A DNA stretch of 64,000 bases from Achromobacter marplatensis (lineage in GTDB: Bacteria; Pseudomonadota; Gammaproteobacteria; Burkholderiales; Burkholderiaceae_B): positions 1-64,000 of the forward strand of contig NZ_NJIG01000008.1 of assembly GCF_002209535.1 (NCBI RefSeq), given 5' to 3'. The position numbers and the translations under genes were made by a program. Shown piece by piece: positions 24,380-35,483 of this stretch (positions within the stretch are counted from its first letter, which is position 1; every line of letters begins with the position of its first letter). The notes beneath the pieces were generated by a model. That model saw only the letters and a program-made list of their open reading frames with translations. It was not told the origin of the DNA and did not search any database.

Positions 24380-25585
24380 TTACTTGCCGCGCGGCTTGAT
24401 GATGTCGCAGGCCGCGGCCCGGTCGCCGGCCTGGGCGCCACTGCCCAACAAGGCCTGCGCGCCGCAGACGGAGCCGAACATGCCCTTGTTGTCGTGCCCC
24501 ACGCCGCCGACCTCGAAGGTGGTGCGGTGCAGCGGCACCGGCTTCGCGCCGCGAGCGGCCAGCAGGTATTCGTACTGCACGTAAGCGGTGCCGCGGGCCA
24601 GGCGCGTGGCGCCCTGCGCCTCGGCGCCGCAGGTCTTGTCCAGCAGGCGGTGCTCGGGGTTGTTGTCGGCCCCGCCCAGCAGATAGATCACGTCGCGGGC
24701 GGCATAACGGACGAACAGCCGTGTGTCGTCGGTTTCGCGCGCGTACGGCGGCAGCTTGTCCGTGCCGTACTTGTACTGGTTGTAGGTGGGGCAGATACCG
24801 CGTTCGTACGGCGCATAACCTTTGCCGTCGGCGCGCGGGCGCTCGTTGGTCAGGTACAGGTAGGACGAGGGGTTCGCGATCACGTAGCGCAGCGCCAGCC
24901 CGTCGCGGCGCAGCGGGCCGTCGGTGTTGTTCAGCACGGCGTAGCGCTGCACCAGCTGCGCGCCAGCGGAGTGCCCGGCCAGCACGATGTTGGCCAGGGT
25001 GGGCAGGCGCTTGCGGTCGTCCAGGCTGCGCAGCAGGTCGTCCAGCACCTGGAACGAGGTGACGGGGGCCGGCCGCCCGGCGGCCTGGATGCTTTCTTCG
25101 CCGTCTTCCCAGCTGGCCTTGCGCCATGCGGCCATGCCGCCAAAACCCGAATCGATGGACCCGGGAAAACGCGGCGCCAGCACCAGCGTGTCGCGCGCCC
25201 GGTCGGGGTTGCGGGCCAGCAGGCCAGCGGCAGTGTCGTAGTAACGGTCGGCGTCGCGCTTCACGCCGTGGATGACGATCAGGACCTGCTTGATATCGCG
25301 CAGGTCGTCGCGGGCCAGGTCGCGGTTAGCATAGACCGGCATCTTGTATCGATGCCCTGGCTTGCCCAGTTCCACCGTCTGCCAACGCAACGGCGTGGCG
25401 CGCTTGGGCGCGGGAACGGTTTCGTCGTAATCGTAGGGGTCCGGCAGCGGCGTCTGCGCGCGCAGGGCCCAGGGGACAAGCGTCGCGGCCAGGGCCAGCG
25501 CGACGCCCAGTCGGCGCCCGAATCGCCGGCGCGCGGGCGCGTGCGGCAGGGGTCGGGACGCGGAAGGGGCGGGGGCGCGGCGCAT
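24380..25585 (-). CDS. Exported alpha/beta-hydrolase-fold protein
   Basis: 401 aa. A basic N terminus with twin arginines (RRRFGRRLG) and a hydrophobic stretch (VALALAATLVPWALRA) suggests export, perhaps by Tat. The oxyanion-hole strand is VLIVIHGVKRDAD and the nucleophile elbow is LAGHSAGAQ (Ser). The acid and His can be placed tentatively: Asp near YLLGGADNN and His in GVGHDNKG. The target (lipid, ester, polyester or peptide) is not readable. Four or so cysteines in the second half (RGICPT, DKTCGA, GSVCGA, AACDI) could form disulfides in the periplasm. 14 bases before the fnr stop. Confidence 0.72.
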   Translation of the reverse strand: MRRAPAPSASRPLPHAPARRRFGRRLGVALALAATLVPWALRAQTPLPDPYDYDETVPAPKRATPLRWQTVELGKPGHRYKMPVYANRDLARDDLRDIKQVLIVIHGVKRDADRYYDTAAGLLARNPDRARDTLVLAPRFPGSIDSGFGGMAAWRKASWEDGEESIQAAGRPAPVTSFQVLDDLLRSLDDRKRLPTLANIVLAGHSAGAQLVQRYAVLNNTDGPLRRDGLALRYVIANPSSYLYLTNERPRADGKGYAPYERGICPTYNQYKYGTDKLPPYARETDDTRLFVRYAARDVIYLLGGADNNPEHRLLDKTCGAEAQGATRLARGTAYVQYEYLLAARGAKPVPLHRTTFEVGGVGHDNKGMFGSVCGAQALLGSGAQAGDRAAACDIIKPRGK

Positions 25586-25599
25586 GGCGCGGCGTAGCG

Positions 25600-26328
25600 T
25601 CAGCAGGTCTCTAGGCCCAGCAACTGCTTGAGCGCAGGCAGATCCAGGATGCGGACTTCGCGCTGGTTGATCTTGATCAGGCCTTCGCGCGCGAAACGCG
25701 AGAACAGCCGGCTGACCGTTTCCAGCGTCAGGCCAAGATAGTTGCCGATTTCTTCGCGGCTCATGCGCAGCACGAACTCGGTCGACGAATAGCCCAGCGA
25801 GGCATAACGCTGCGACAGGTTCAGCAGGAAAGCCGCCAGGCGCTGTTCGGAACGCATGGCGCCCAGCGACGCCAGCATCTGGTGCGAACGCGTGATTTCG
25901 CGGCTCATCAGGCGCCGGAACTGCTGCTGCAGCGACGGCAGGTGCGCGGCCACGCGGTCCACGTCGCTCAAGCGGATGACGCAGACTTCGGAATCTTCCA
26001 GCGCGACGGCGGCCGACACGTGCTTGCCTTCCAGCATGCCGTCCATGCCGACGATCTCGCCGGGCAGGTGAAAGCCGGTGACCTGGATCTGGCCGGTCGC
26101 GTCTTCCAACTGGGTCTTGATGCTGCCAAAGCGCACGCTGTAGACGGCATCAAGCGGGTGATCCAGCGAATACAGCGTCTTGCCCTTTTCCAGGCGCACA
26201 CGCTCTTTCACCAGTTCATCCAGTTTTTCCACTTCGGCGGCGGCCATTCCCACGGGCACGCACACGTGTCCCAACATGCAGGTGGAACAGTGGGCGCCAT
26301 CAGGGGCAACGGGAACCCGTTTTTGCAT
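25600..26328 (-). CDS. fnr: FNR-type oxygen-responsive regulator (Crp/Fnr family)
   Basis: 242 aa from the ATG at 26328 (agaggtc upstream). The N-terminal cysteines C14, C17 and C23 (HCSTCMLGHVC) plus C116 (SEVCVIRL) are the four ligands of the [4Fe-4S] cluster in true FNR. The cyclic-nucleotide-like barrel (about 40-120) and the dimer helix follow, then the HTH MSREEIGNYLGLTLETVSRL whose E-x-x-S-R recognises TTGAT-N4-ATCAA. It activates anaerobic and microaerobic genes. In Bordetella the homologue is Btr. The gene is followed on the same strand by the hydrolase. Confidence 0.93.
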   Translation of the reverse strand: MQKRVPVAPDGAHCSTCMLGHVCVPVGMAAAEVEKLDELVKERVRLEKGKTLYSLDHPLDAVYSVRFGSIKTQLEDATGQIQVTGFHLPGEIVGMDGMLEGKHVSAAVALEDSEVCVIRLSDVDRVAAHLPSLQQQFRRLMSREITRSHQMLASLGAMRSEQRLAAFLLNLSQRYASLGYSSTEFVLRMSREEIGNYLGLTLETVSRLFSRFAREGLIKINQREVRILDLPALKQLLGLETC

Positions 26329-26427
26329 ACGATGACCTCTATAGTGCCCGTTGCGCGCCGGGGAGGGCGAAACGGGTGTAAAGCGTGAAGACAACAGCTA
26401 TTGTAGTCTGTTGTTACTACGGCCGTC

Positions 26428-26865
26428 TTACGAGGTGCCGCCGGTCGTCCGGCCGTGCCGGTGGGCGATCCAGTCCTCGCCGGCGATATCGGTCGCGGCG
26501 CCCCGCAACGCCGGGTCGATGGGGTAATACTGGCAGCGGATTTCGGTGTTACCCCGTTCCGCCGATTCCAGGCGCGCGATGATTTCGCGGCGCACAAAAC
26601 AGCAGGGCTGCCCGGGCACGTATTCCTCGATTTCGTCCATCAGCGCGATCAGGGCGGGCTCCACCAGGTAGACCTCGCCGCGCACGCGGCGGCCATCTGC
26701 TACGGGGATCAGACCAGGCCAGTTGCCGAAGTCGACCAGAATGCCGGGCACGGACGCCGCACCCACCAGCCGGGCGGCGGGCAGGCCCCGTTTGGCGACC
26801 GCTTGCGCAAGATCATTGATTTCGCCGGCGCGTAGGGTGCCGTAGACAAAAACGTATATGCTCAT
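26428..26865 (-). CDS. Gamma-glutamylcyclotransferase-like (AIG2 fold) protein
   Basis: 145 aa from the ATG at 26865. The glycine loop VYGTLRAGEIN (residues about 6-16) and the acidic helix LMDEIEEYVPG, with the presumed catalytic glutamate, define the GGCT/AIG2-like fold. The family cleaves gamma-glutamyl-amine or gamma-glutamyl peptides, forming 5-oxoproline, but many small bacterial members are uncharacterised. No strong ribosome site is visible. It sits between fnr and clpB, divergent from clpB. Confidence 0.82.
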   Translation of the reverse strand: MSIYVFVYGTLRAGEINDLAQAVAKRGLPAARLVGAASVPGILVDFGNWPGLIPVADGRRVRGEVYLVEPALIALMDEIEEYVPGQPCCFVRREIIARLESAERGNTEIRCQYYPIDPALRGAATDIAGEDWIAHRHGRTTGGTS

Positions 26866-26913
26866 AGGTCGGATTGTTGCTGCACGTCGTAGCAAAACAA
26901 GTGGCCGGATGGT

Positions 26914-26941
26914 GTTGAAATTCTCTCATCTGTCCGCATAT
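26914..26941 (+). promoter_or_regulatory. Heat-shock (RpoH-type) promoter of clpB
   Basis: GTTGAAA at 26914-26920 and CCGCATAT at 26934-26941 match the sigma-32 consensus CTTGAAA / CCCCATnT with a 13-base spacer (6 of 7 and 7 of 8 fixed positions). It lies 62 bases upstream of the clpB ATG. Confidence 0.78.
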
Positions 26942-27002
26942 TCAGGATATCGAGCCAGCCGGCACGTATCGGTCAGGCTCCCCAACAAGCCAAACGACCA
27001 TT

Positions 27003-29609
<2,607 letters not shown>

Positions 29610-29624
29610 GCGGTGGCAGCATAA

Positions 29625-29656
29625 AAAAGCCCGGCAGCAATGCCGGGCTTTTTTTC
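29625..29656. terminator. Bidirectional terminator after clpB
   Basis: An 8-bp stem GCCCGGCA/TGCCGGGC with loop gcaa, flanked by A5 on the left and T7 on the right. It works for clpB and for the convergent DUF1641 gene. Confidence 0.92.
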
Positions 29657-29673
29657 GTCGGTCGTGCCCTGCG

Positions 29674-30051
29674 TCAGGGGTTGGCGTAATCGGCCCGCTG
29701 CGCGCCCATCTGCCGCCCCACGCTTTGCAGCGAGCGCAGCACCAGCGCCACCCCGCGCCGCGTATCCTCGTCACGCAGTAGCGCCAGCAAACCCAGCAGA
29801 CTGGGGGGATGCGCTTCCGCCAGCGTTTGCGCATGGGCGGCGCGCACGCTGTTGGCGGCCGTCCATGCGGCGCCCGCCGCTTGTTCGGACAGCAGTCCAA
29901 GCTTCTCCACCATGGGCTGGTCCAGCAGGTCCACCAGGTCGGACGTCAGCGAGATCAGGTCGACGATGTTGTCCAGCCGTTGGCTGTCGACAAGCGGACG
30001 CAGCTTGCCGGCCAGCGCCTGCAGCGTTTCATCATGGCTATTCATGTTCAT
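29674..30051 (-). CDS. DUF1641 family protein
   Basis: 125 aa, helical, no membrane segment. It has DUF1641 features: LQALAGKLRPLVDSQRLDN, the middle DLISLTSDLVDLLDQP and VEKLGLL. The start overlaps the stop of the flavoprotein gene by 4 bases (30048-30051), so the two are translationally coupled. DUF1641 proteins often accompany sulfide:quinone-reductase-like flavoproteins or formate dehydrogenase subunits; their role is unknown. Confidence 0.85.
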   Translation of the reverse strand: MNMNSHDETLQALAGKLRPLVDSQRLDNIVDLISLTSDLVDLLDQPMVEKLGLLSEQAAGAAWTAANSVRAAHAQTLAEAHPPSLLGLLALLRDEDTRRGVALVLRSLQSVGRQMGAQRADYANP

Positions 30052-31238
30052 AGCATTCCCCTTGCGACCGCCCAGTACAGCCCCCGGTTGAATCCATGCC
30101 GAAGCAGCCCGCCCAGTTTGGTAGGGGGCGTGGGCTGCACGTCATGGGTGTAGTCGTACCACAAGGGCATGCCCGCGTTCAGGCCCATCTGGGCAACGGC
30201 CTGCACACGGCCTTCGTAGGCGCTGCAAGGGTGGCCCAGGCGGATTTCGCCCGCGATGTTGTTGGCGATGACGGGGGCCTGGTTGTGGCACGAGCCACCG
30301 GCTTTGCTGACCGGCAGGTCCACCGTATCGCCGATGACGTAGACATTCTGCAACCCGTAGACCTGCATGGTTTCGTGGTCTGTCGGCAGCCAGCCCTCGT
30401 TGTCCTCTGCCTGGGACACGCCCGACTCCAGCACGGCGTCGACAGCGCGTATCGGCGGCGTCGCCATCAGGATGTCGAACGGCTGCTCGCCGCCTTCCGC
30501 GGAATACGCGACGCGTGCCTCCGGGTCCACGCGCGCCAGCGTGAAGCCGCGCTGAAATTTGATGCCACGCTGCTCGAAGATGGCGGGCAACACCTCGCAA
30601 GTGGGCTGTTGCAGGAACAGGCAGTTGCGCAAGAGTTGCGACGTGGTGGGATAGGTGTAGACGATCTCGACTTTGTCGCGTACCCCGCGACGGCGCAAAT
30701 AATCGTCCAGCATGAGGGTGGTTTCAATGGGCGCGATGCCGCATTGGTGGGGTACGTTCGGCGTCTTCGGGAAGGTGACGCTGACGAAGATCCGGCCTTT
30801 TTCCATTTTGGACAGCCGGCTGGCCAACTGGCGAGCCGGCGCGTACTGATAGAAATGATCGCCGGCTTCTTTCAGGCCTTCTATGCGTTCGGGCGCGGGG
30901 ATGCAGCCCGTGGCGATGACCAGGTAGTCATAGCCGTAGCGCTTGCCTTGTTGCGTCAACAATTCCTGGCTGTTGAATTCAAACCGCGTGACTTTATCGA
31001 CGTGGAAATGGATCTCGGGGCGCAGCAGGGAGCGCTCCGGGCGCTTCAACTCTTCCTGGAAGAAGAGATTGAAGGCCACATACATGAAGGCGGGCTTGTA
31101 GTAATGGTCAGGGGAGTCCGACAACAACGTGACGCTGACCTCGCCCCGCGACACCTCGGGATAAAGCTTGGAGACCAGCTGGTTGGCCAGCATGGTGCCG
31201 CCCACCCCACCGCCTACGACAACAATTCGCTTGCTCAT
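30048..31238 (-). CDS. Sulfide:quinone-oxidoreductase-like FAD flavoprotein
   Basis: 396 aa from the ATG at 31238, with ggagg upstream. The FAD-binding motif VVVGGGVGGTMLANQL is at the N terminus, then the second dinucleotide motif region with VIATGCIPAPERI. Three cysteines in SQR-like positions are present: ATGCIPAP, HQCGIAPIE and GGSCHNQAP. The C-terminal part WYDYTHDVQPTPPTK probably reaches the membrane. The protein resembles SQR or type-II flavocytochrome-type reductases; the electron acceptor would be quinone. Sulfide as substrate is an inference. A dyad in the promoter (31292-31308) suggests repression by an unseen regulator. Confidence 0.83.
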   Translation of the reverse strand: MSKRIVVVGGGVGGTMLANQLVSKLYPEVSRGEVSVTLLSDSPDHYYKPAFMYVAFNLFFQEELKRPERSLLRPEIHFHVDKVTRFEFNSQELLTQQGKRYGYDYLVIATGCIPAPERIEGLKEAGDHFYQYAPARQLASRLSKMEKGRIFVSVTFPKTPNVPHQCGIAPIETTLMLDDYLRRRGVRDKVEIVYTYPTTSQLLRNCLFLQQPTCEVLPAIFEQRGIKFQRGFTLARVDPEARVAYSAEGGEQPFDILMATPPIRAVDAVLESGVSQAEDNEGWLPTDHETMQVYGLQNVYVIGDTVDLPVSKAGGSCHNQAPVIANNIAGEIRLGHPCSAYEGRVQAVAQMGLNAGMPLWYDYTHDVQPTPPTKLGGLLRHGFNRGLYWAVARGML

Positions 31239-31291
31239 AAAAATCCTCCAGTGAGAATAGTCAGGAACCAAGTGCAGTTGCGCGTCTATAT

Positions 31292-31317
31292 GTACCAACG
31301 GTGGGTACGAAGGTCAA
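31292..31317 (-). promoter_or_regulatory. Promoter with operator for the SQR-like/DUF1641 operon
   Basis: On the reverse strand a -35 TTGACC (31317-31312) is followed after 17 bases by TACATA as a weak -10. The spacer holds an inverted repeat GTACC-N7-GGTAC (31292-31308), the standard arrangement for a repressor site. It is about 55-80 bases before the flavoprotein ATG. Confidence 0.5.
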
Positions 31318-31474
31318 TTAAATAACTATTTCTTATATTTGATGGCGCCTTCCGCGTTGGAAGCGCTGCTTGTCAGGGGGGCGTACAAGCGCTTCCGATT
31401 ATTGGTGTCGGATTACAATCCGCGTCAGGCTGTTCGTGGCCACTCTCCTTTTTTGCACGACCCATAACGATGGA

Positions 31475-32131
31475 ATGTCATTTCGTATGAAATTCAAGGC
31501 TTTGACCCTGGGTATCCTGATGGTCGGCGCAGGCGCTTCGCAGGCCGCGACGGTGACGGAAGTCTTCAACGGCAACATGCTGGGCACGAATCAGCGCTAT
31601 TTCGAATCGGTTGCCGGCGTTCCGCGAGAATCCAACGGAAATGACCATCTGTTCGTCGTCCAGAACTGCCCGATCACCGCCACGATAGGTGGGGGCAAGG
31701 TGTCGGCGCTGCGCATGGAATTGGCCAATGGCTGCGAAGCCGACCTGCAAAGCTTTATCGGCGAATATGCGCCCAAGGCTGGCCAGCCCATCACGCCCGG
31801 CGCGTTCGGCCGGGGCCAGCGCTACACGGCAAGTTGCCTGACGGAATGCGGCAATGCCGTGGATCCGTCGGCCTATGCGCTGTGGGTCGCACCGCGCGCG
31901 GCGGGCGGCTTGGAGGTCCTGATGGAAATGGTGTTGGCCGGCGGCAAGGCGGCGGATGCCGCCGACCAGTGGGAAGCGCACATGAAAAAGGCCGCGGGCA
32001 ATGACTACGTGATCAACACGAAGTTCAACTGCGAGACCCGGTTCGACGATGTTGCCGAGGCCGCCTTCAAGGACGTTCCGGTCAACGCCATCACCATTGG
32101 CTACGGCTTGCCGACAGAGCGCTGCCGCTGA
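31475..32131 (+). CDS. Secreted hypothetical protein
   Basis: 218 aa from the ATG at 31475 (MSFRMKFKALTLGILMVG), or 214 aa from the ATG at 31487 (MKFKAL). The hydrophobic leader ends in ASQA/ATV. The mature part has at least five cysteines (QNCPIT, NGCEAD, ASCLTEC, NCETRF), suggesting a disulfide-stabilised periplasmic or secreted domain. I do not recognise the family. It faces the MBL-fold gene convergently, with 14 bases between stops. Confidence 0.7.
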   Translation: MSFRMKFKALTLGILMVGAGASQAATVTEVFNGNMLGTNQRYFESVAGVPRESNGNDHLFVVQNCPITATIGGGKVSALRMELANGCEADLQSFIGEYAPKAGQPITPGAFGRGQRYTASCLTECGNAVDPSAYALWVAPRAAGGLEVLMEMVLAGGKAADAADQWEAHMKKAAGNDYVINTKFNCETRFDDVAEAAFKDVPVNAITIGYGLPTERCR

Positions 32132-32145
32132 ACGGGGGCGCCCGG

Positions 32146-33063
32146 TCAGTAATCCCAGATGACCGGGACCCAGCGAAAGGCGTCGCCGTTGACGGCGACC
32201 CGGCCGACCGACGGGAACGGCAAATGGGCCGCCACCAGCAGCCCGCCGTTCTCGGCCAACTCTTGAAAGAGGCTGATGCGGACGCGGGCCGATTCTTCGG
32301 GATCATGCTCGAAGCCGTTGTGCCAGTCGGGATGGTCAAATCCCACCGGGAACATGGCGTCACCGGCAAAGGTCAGGCGCTCGCCGCCGGACACCAGGTC
32401 GACCACGCTGTGCCCCGGGGTATGGCCGCCGGTTAGGCGCACGATCACGCCCGGCGCGACTTCATGCGAGTCTTCGAAGATCACAAGCCGGTCGCGATAT
32501 TCGTTGTAGAAGGCCGTGGCGGTTGAACGGAGCACGTCGGGCACCGGCTTGGGCATGACGGTGTGCGTGAAATCGGGCGACGTCCAGAATGCGACTTCGG
32601 TTGCCGATACATGGATGCGCACGTCCGGACGCAAGCGTTCCTTCACGCCGGCGACGAGCAAACCGCCCACGTGATCCATGTGCATGTGGGTGATGATCAC
32701 GTCCGTGACGGACTCCAGGGCGATGCCGGCGGACTCCAGGCGCTGCGGGAATTGGCCGGCACGCGGAAAGCCCGGGAACTGCCCGCCCAGCCCCGCATCG
32801 ATAAGGATCGTCTGGCCCGCGCTGCGGGCCACCATCACGTTAAGCGGCCAGTCGAAGGCATCCGGCGGCATGAACATGTGGCTCAGCCAATCCGCCAGGT
32901 CAGCGGGGTCGGCATTGGTGGCCATCGTCGAGGTGGGCAACGGCAGCACGCCGTCGCTGACCACCAGCGCGTCGATCTCGCCCACCTGCACCGCGTACCG
33001 GGACGGAACGAGGTCGATGGGTTTGACGTTGCTGTCATGCAAGGTGTTGTCTGTGGATAGCAT
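32146..33063 (-). CDS. Metallo-beta-lactamase-fold hydrolase
   Basis: 305 aa. The binuclear-metal signature HMHMDHVGG (H-x-H-x-DH) is in the middle, then GGHTPGHS and GDAMFP supply the third histidine and bridging Asp, and AAHLPFPS the last His. No signal peptide. The pattern (ILIDAGLGGQFPG; FTHTVMPKPVPD) is that of quorum-quenching-type or general MBL-fold hydrolases; the substrate cannot be given. It lies upstream of the hydrolase at 33150 by strand order, with 86 bases between them. Confidence 0.9.
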   Translation of the reverse strand: MLSTDNTLHDSNVKPIDLVPSRYAVQVGEIDALVVSDGVLPLPTSTMATNADPADLADWLSHMFMPPDAFDWPLNVMVARSAGQTILIDAGLGGQFPGFPRAGQFPQRLESAGIALESVTDVIITHMHMDHVGGLLVAGVKERLRPDVRIHVSATEVAFWTSPDFTHTVMPKPVPDVLRSTATAFYNEYRDRLVIFEDSHEVAPGVIVRLTGGHTPGHSVVDLVSGGERLTFAGDAMFPVGFDHPDWHNGFEHDPEESARVRISLFQELAENGGLLVAAHLPFPSVGRVAVNGDAFRWVPVIWDY

Positions 33064-33149
33064 AGCGAAATCTCCAGAATGAGGGCCGGACTAACCGGCG
33101 TGGATGTGCCAGGCGACTGGCGGCAAATTGCCGTGCGACGCCAGGGGCA

Positions 33150-33977
33150 TCAGGCGCGAAGAAAGGCGAGCAGGTCGGCGTTGACGCGGTCTTGCATCGT
33201 GGCGGTGAGGCCGTGCGGTGCGCCGGGGTAATAGATCTCCTTGGCGTGCTTGACCAGCCGCGCCGCCTTCTTCGCCGAATCGTGTACCGGCACGATCTGA
33301 TCGTCTTCGCCGTGCATGAACAGCGTCGGCACGTCGATCTTTTTCAGGTCTTCCGTGAAGTCGGTTTCCGAGAAGGCCTTGACGCATTCGTAGGCGTTCT
33401 TCTGGCCGCTTTGCATGCTCCACAACCAGAACTGGTCCAGCAGCCCTTGCGAGACCGTGGCGCCGTCTCGGTTAGCGCCGTAGAACGGGATGGCCAGCGC
33501 CTTGTAGAACTGCGAGCGGTCGCCCGCCACGCCGTCGCGGATGCCGTCGAAGACCTCAAGCGGCAGCCCTTCGGGGTTGGCGGCAGACTTGAGCATCACG
33601 GGCGGCACGGCGCCGATGAGCACGGCCCGGGCCACGCGGCGGGTACCGTGGCGGCCGATGTAGCGCACCACTTCGCCGCCGCCGGTAGAGTGGCCGACCA
33701 TCGTGATGTCTTTCAGATCAAGCGTTTCGATCAACTGCGCCAGGTCATCGGCATAGCCATTCATGTCGTTGCCGGACGAGGGCTGCGCCGAGCGGCCGTG
33801 GCCGCGGCGATCGTGCGCGATGACCCGAAAGCCATTGCGCGCCAGGAAGTGCATTTGCCCGTCCCAGGCATCCGCGTTGAGCGGCCAGCCGTGCGAGAAG
33901 GTGACGACCGGGCCGTCGCCCCAGTCCTTGAAGTAGATCTGCGTGCCGTCCTGAGTGGTGAAGGTATTGCGGGTCAT
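33150..33977 (-). CDS. Alpha/beta hydrolase, haloperoxidase/esterase type
   Basis: 275 aa from the ATG at 33977. Typical of cofactor-free haloperoxidases/esterases: [16 protein letters not shown] (oxyanion loop), [13 protein letters not shown], nucleophile elbow [14 protein letters not shown] (Ser), Asp in [11 protein letters not shown] and His in [10 protein letters not shown]. The usual length is 273-280. Cytoplasmic. It may share a transcript with the MBL-fold gene, but a 86-base gap separates them. Confidence 0.92.
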   Translation of the reverse strand: MTRNTFTTQDGTQIYFKDWGDGPVVTFSHGWPLNADAWDGQMHFLARNGFRVIAHDRRGHGRSAQPSSGNDMNGYADDLAQLIETLDLKDITMVGHSTGGGEVVRYIGRHGTRRVARAVLIGAVPPVMLKSAANPEGLPLEVFDGIRDGVAGDRSQFYKALAIPFYGANRDGATVSQGLLDQFWLWSMQSGQKNAYECVKAFSETDFTEDLKKIDVPTLFMHGEDDQIVPVHDSAKKAARLVKHAKEIYYPGAPHGLTATMQDRVNADLLAFLRA

Positions 33978-34355
33978 GGGCGTGCTCCGGTTGGGGTGGG
34001 GAGGTATTGCGGGGCTGCTGCGCTTGCTGCGTGGAAAGTGAAGGCATCGTAGGTCTGCGCCCCTGGTGCGCGGTAGGTCCTCGCCGGGAAGCACGCTGTT
34101 GTGCGGCGCGCACCAATTCGCCGCGCGGCGCAGCGGTGCGCCGCGTGCGGGCTTGCGAGAATGGGCACAGGCACGGGCATCGGGAATGCAGCAGCGGATT
34201 GGTGTCGTCCAGGCAACACCATGCGTCGTGTCGCGGCCCTACCGCCCCGCAAGCGATCCCTCTAGCATTTATCCCGAGGGTCGCAAGACGCGCGACGTTC
34301 GAAGGCGCGGCTCACCGCGCGTTGATTGGGCGCCAGATGGCGCAAGGCCGACACC
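33978..34355. other. Non-coding stretch between divergent genes
   Basis: 378 bases with no convincing gene on either strand. It contains GC-rich imperfect hairpins around 34105-34160 (for example CGCCGCGCGGCG) and must hold promoters for the divergent hydrolase and bestrophin genes; I could not pick reliable -35/-10 pairs. Confidence 0.6.
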
Positions 34356-35357
34356 ATGCATCTGGGAAAATCCTATCGCTTGAGCGAATTCGTGATCTGG
34401 ACGCGCAGGAGCCTCTATGGCCTGTTGGCGCTAAGCCTCGCGCCCGTGCTGCTGTACCTGGTCGCCGGCCTGAAATGGCTGACGCTGCCGCTGTCGGTGG
34501 TATCGCTGCTGGGTACGGCCACCACCTTCGTGGTCGGCTTCAAGAATGTGCAGACCTACGCGCGCACGGTCGAAGCGCAGAAGATCTGGATGAGCATCGT
34601 CAGCGCCAGCCGCTACTGGGGGGTGATCAGCCATACCTACGTGAGCGATCCGGGCCAGATCGCGGGCCTGGTGAACCGGCATCTGGCCTGGTTGACGGCG
34701 CTGCGCTATCAATTGCGCGAGGCCCGCGTCTGGGAAAGCGCGGGAAGCCGGCCCAACGCGGAATACCAGAGACGGTACGTGATCCCGGAACGTGTCGAAT
34801 CGCTGGAGTCCGCACTGTCGCGGTATCTGCCGACACCGGAGATCGCGGCGTTGATGCCGGCCGACGGCAAGGCGGCGCAGCTGCTTGCCATGCAGGGCCG
34901 CGCGGTCAGGGGCCTGCTGGACGAGGGCGCCATCACCGCATCGGAGTATGCCGAACTCAACAGCCGCATCAGGGAACTGCTGGATCTACAGGGGCAGGCC
35001 GAGCGCATCAAGAATTTCCCATACCCGCGCCAGTACGCCATCATCAATACCTTGTTCGTGCGTTCGTTCTGCGTGGCGTTGCCGTTCGGCCTGGCGGCCC
35101 AGTTCGATCAGATCGGACAAAGCGTCGGCGGATTCATGCATGGCCAGATGGTATGGCTGGCGGTGCCTTTCAGCGTGATCATCTCGTGGATCTACACCTC
35201 GCTTGAGCAGGTGGGCGAGAGCACGGAAAACCCCTTCGAAGGCAGTGCCAACGATGTGCCCATCAGCCGGCTGAGCACGATGGTCGAGCGGGACTTGAAG
35301 CAGATGCACGGTAGCGCCGACCTGCCGGGGCTGGCCGCCAACGTGATCGTGCTGTAG
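34356..35357 (+). CDS. Bestrophin-family (UPF0187) membrane protein
   Basis: 333 aa from the ATG at 34356 (MHLGKSYRLSEFVIWTRRSL). Four transmembrane helices are visible: about 20-40, 45-65, 235-255 and 265-285. The Arg/Trp-rich pore region (SRYWGVISHTYV) and the conserved cytoplasmic motif ESTENPFEGSANDVPI identify it as a prokaryotic bestrophin. Members form pentameric ion channels; cation-selective examples are known in bacteria. It is on the opposite strand to the hydrolase and is not linked to the sigma factor that follows 126 bases later. Confidence 0.88.
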   Translation: MHLGKSYRLSEFVIWTRRSLYGLLALSLAPVLLYLVAGLKWLTLPLSVVSLLGTATTFVVGFKNVQTYARTVEAQKIWMSIVSASRYWGVISHTYVSDPGQIAGLVNRHLAWLTALRYQLREARVWESAGSRPNAEYQRRYVIPERVESLESALSRYLPTPEIAALMPADGKAAQLLAMQGRAVRGLLDEGAITASEYAELNSRIRELLDLQGQAERIKNFPYPRQYAIINTLFVRSFCVALPFGLAAQFDQIGQSVGGFMHGQMVWLAVPFSVIISWIYTSLEQVGESTENPFEGSANDVPISRLSTMVERDLKQMHGSADLPGLAANVIVL

Positions 35358-35483
35358 TCCACGGGGTCCCGTGCGGCAGGATCCCATTGCGCGGCGCCGG
35401 CGCATCGCGCTTGTCGCCGCAGGGCGGCTGCGGCAAAATACTTTTCCTCCCGCGTCGCCTTGCTTGGCGTTGACCCCCTCCCT

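Noticed and set aside
24168..25127. Upstream continuation of the symporter's reading frame
   Set aside because: The ATG at 24167 gives a KgtP-length protein with a correct first helix; the extension overlaps the hydrolase gene and is Arg/Ala-rich noise.
35358..35483. Autoregulatory ECF41 promoter upstream of the sigma-factor gene
   Set aside because: A CGTC occurs at 35451 (gcgtcgcc), but the sequence 16-17 bases before it does not match TGTCACA.
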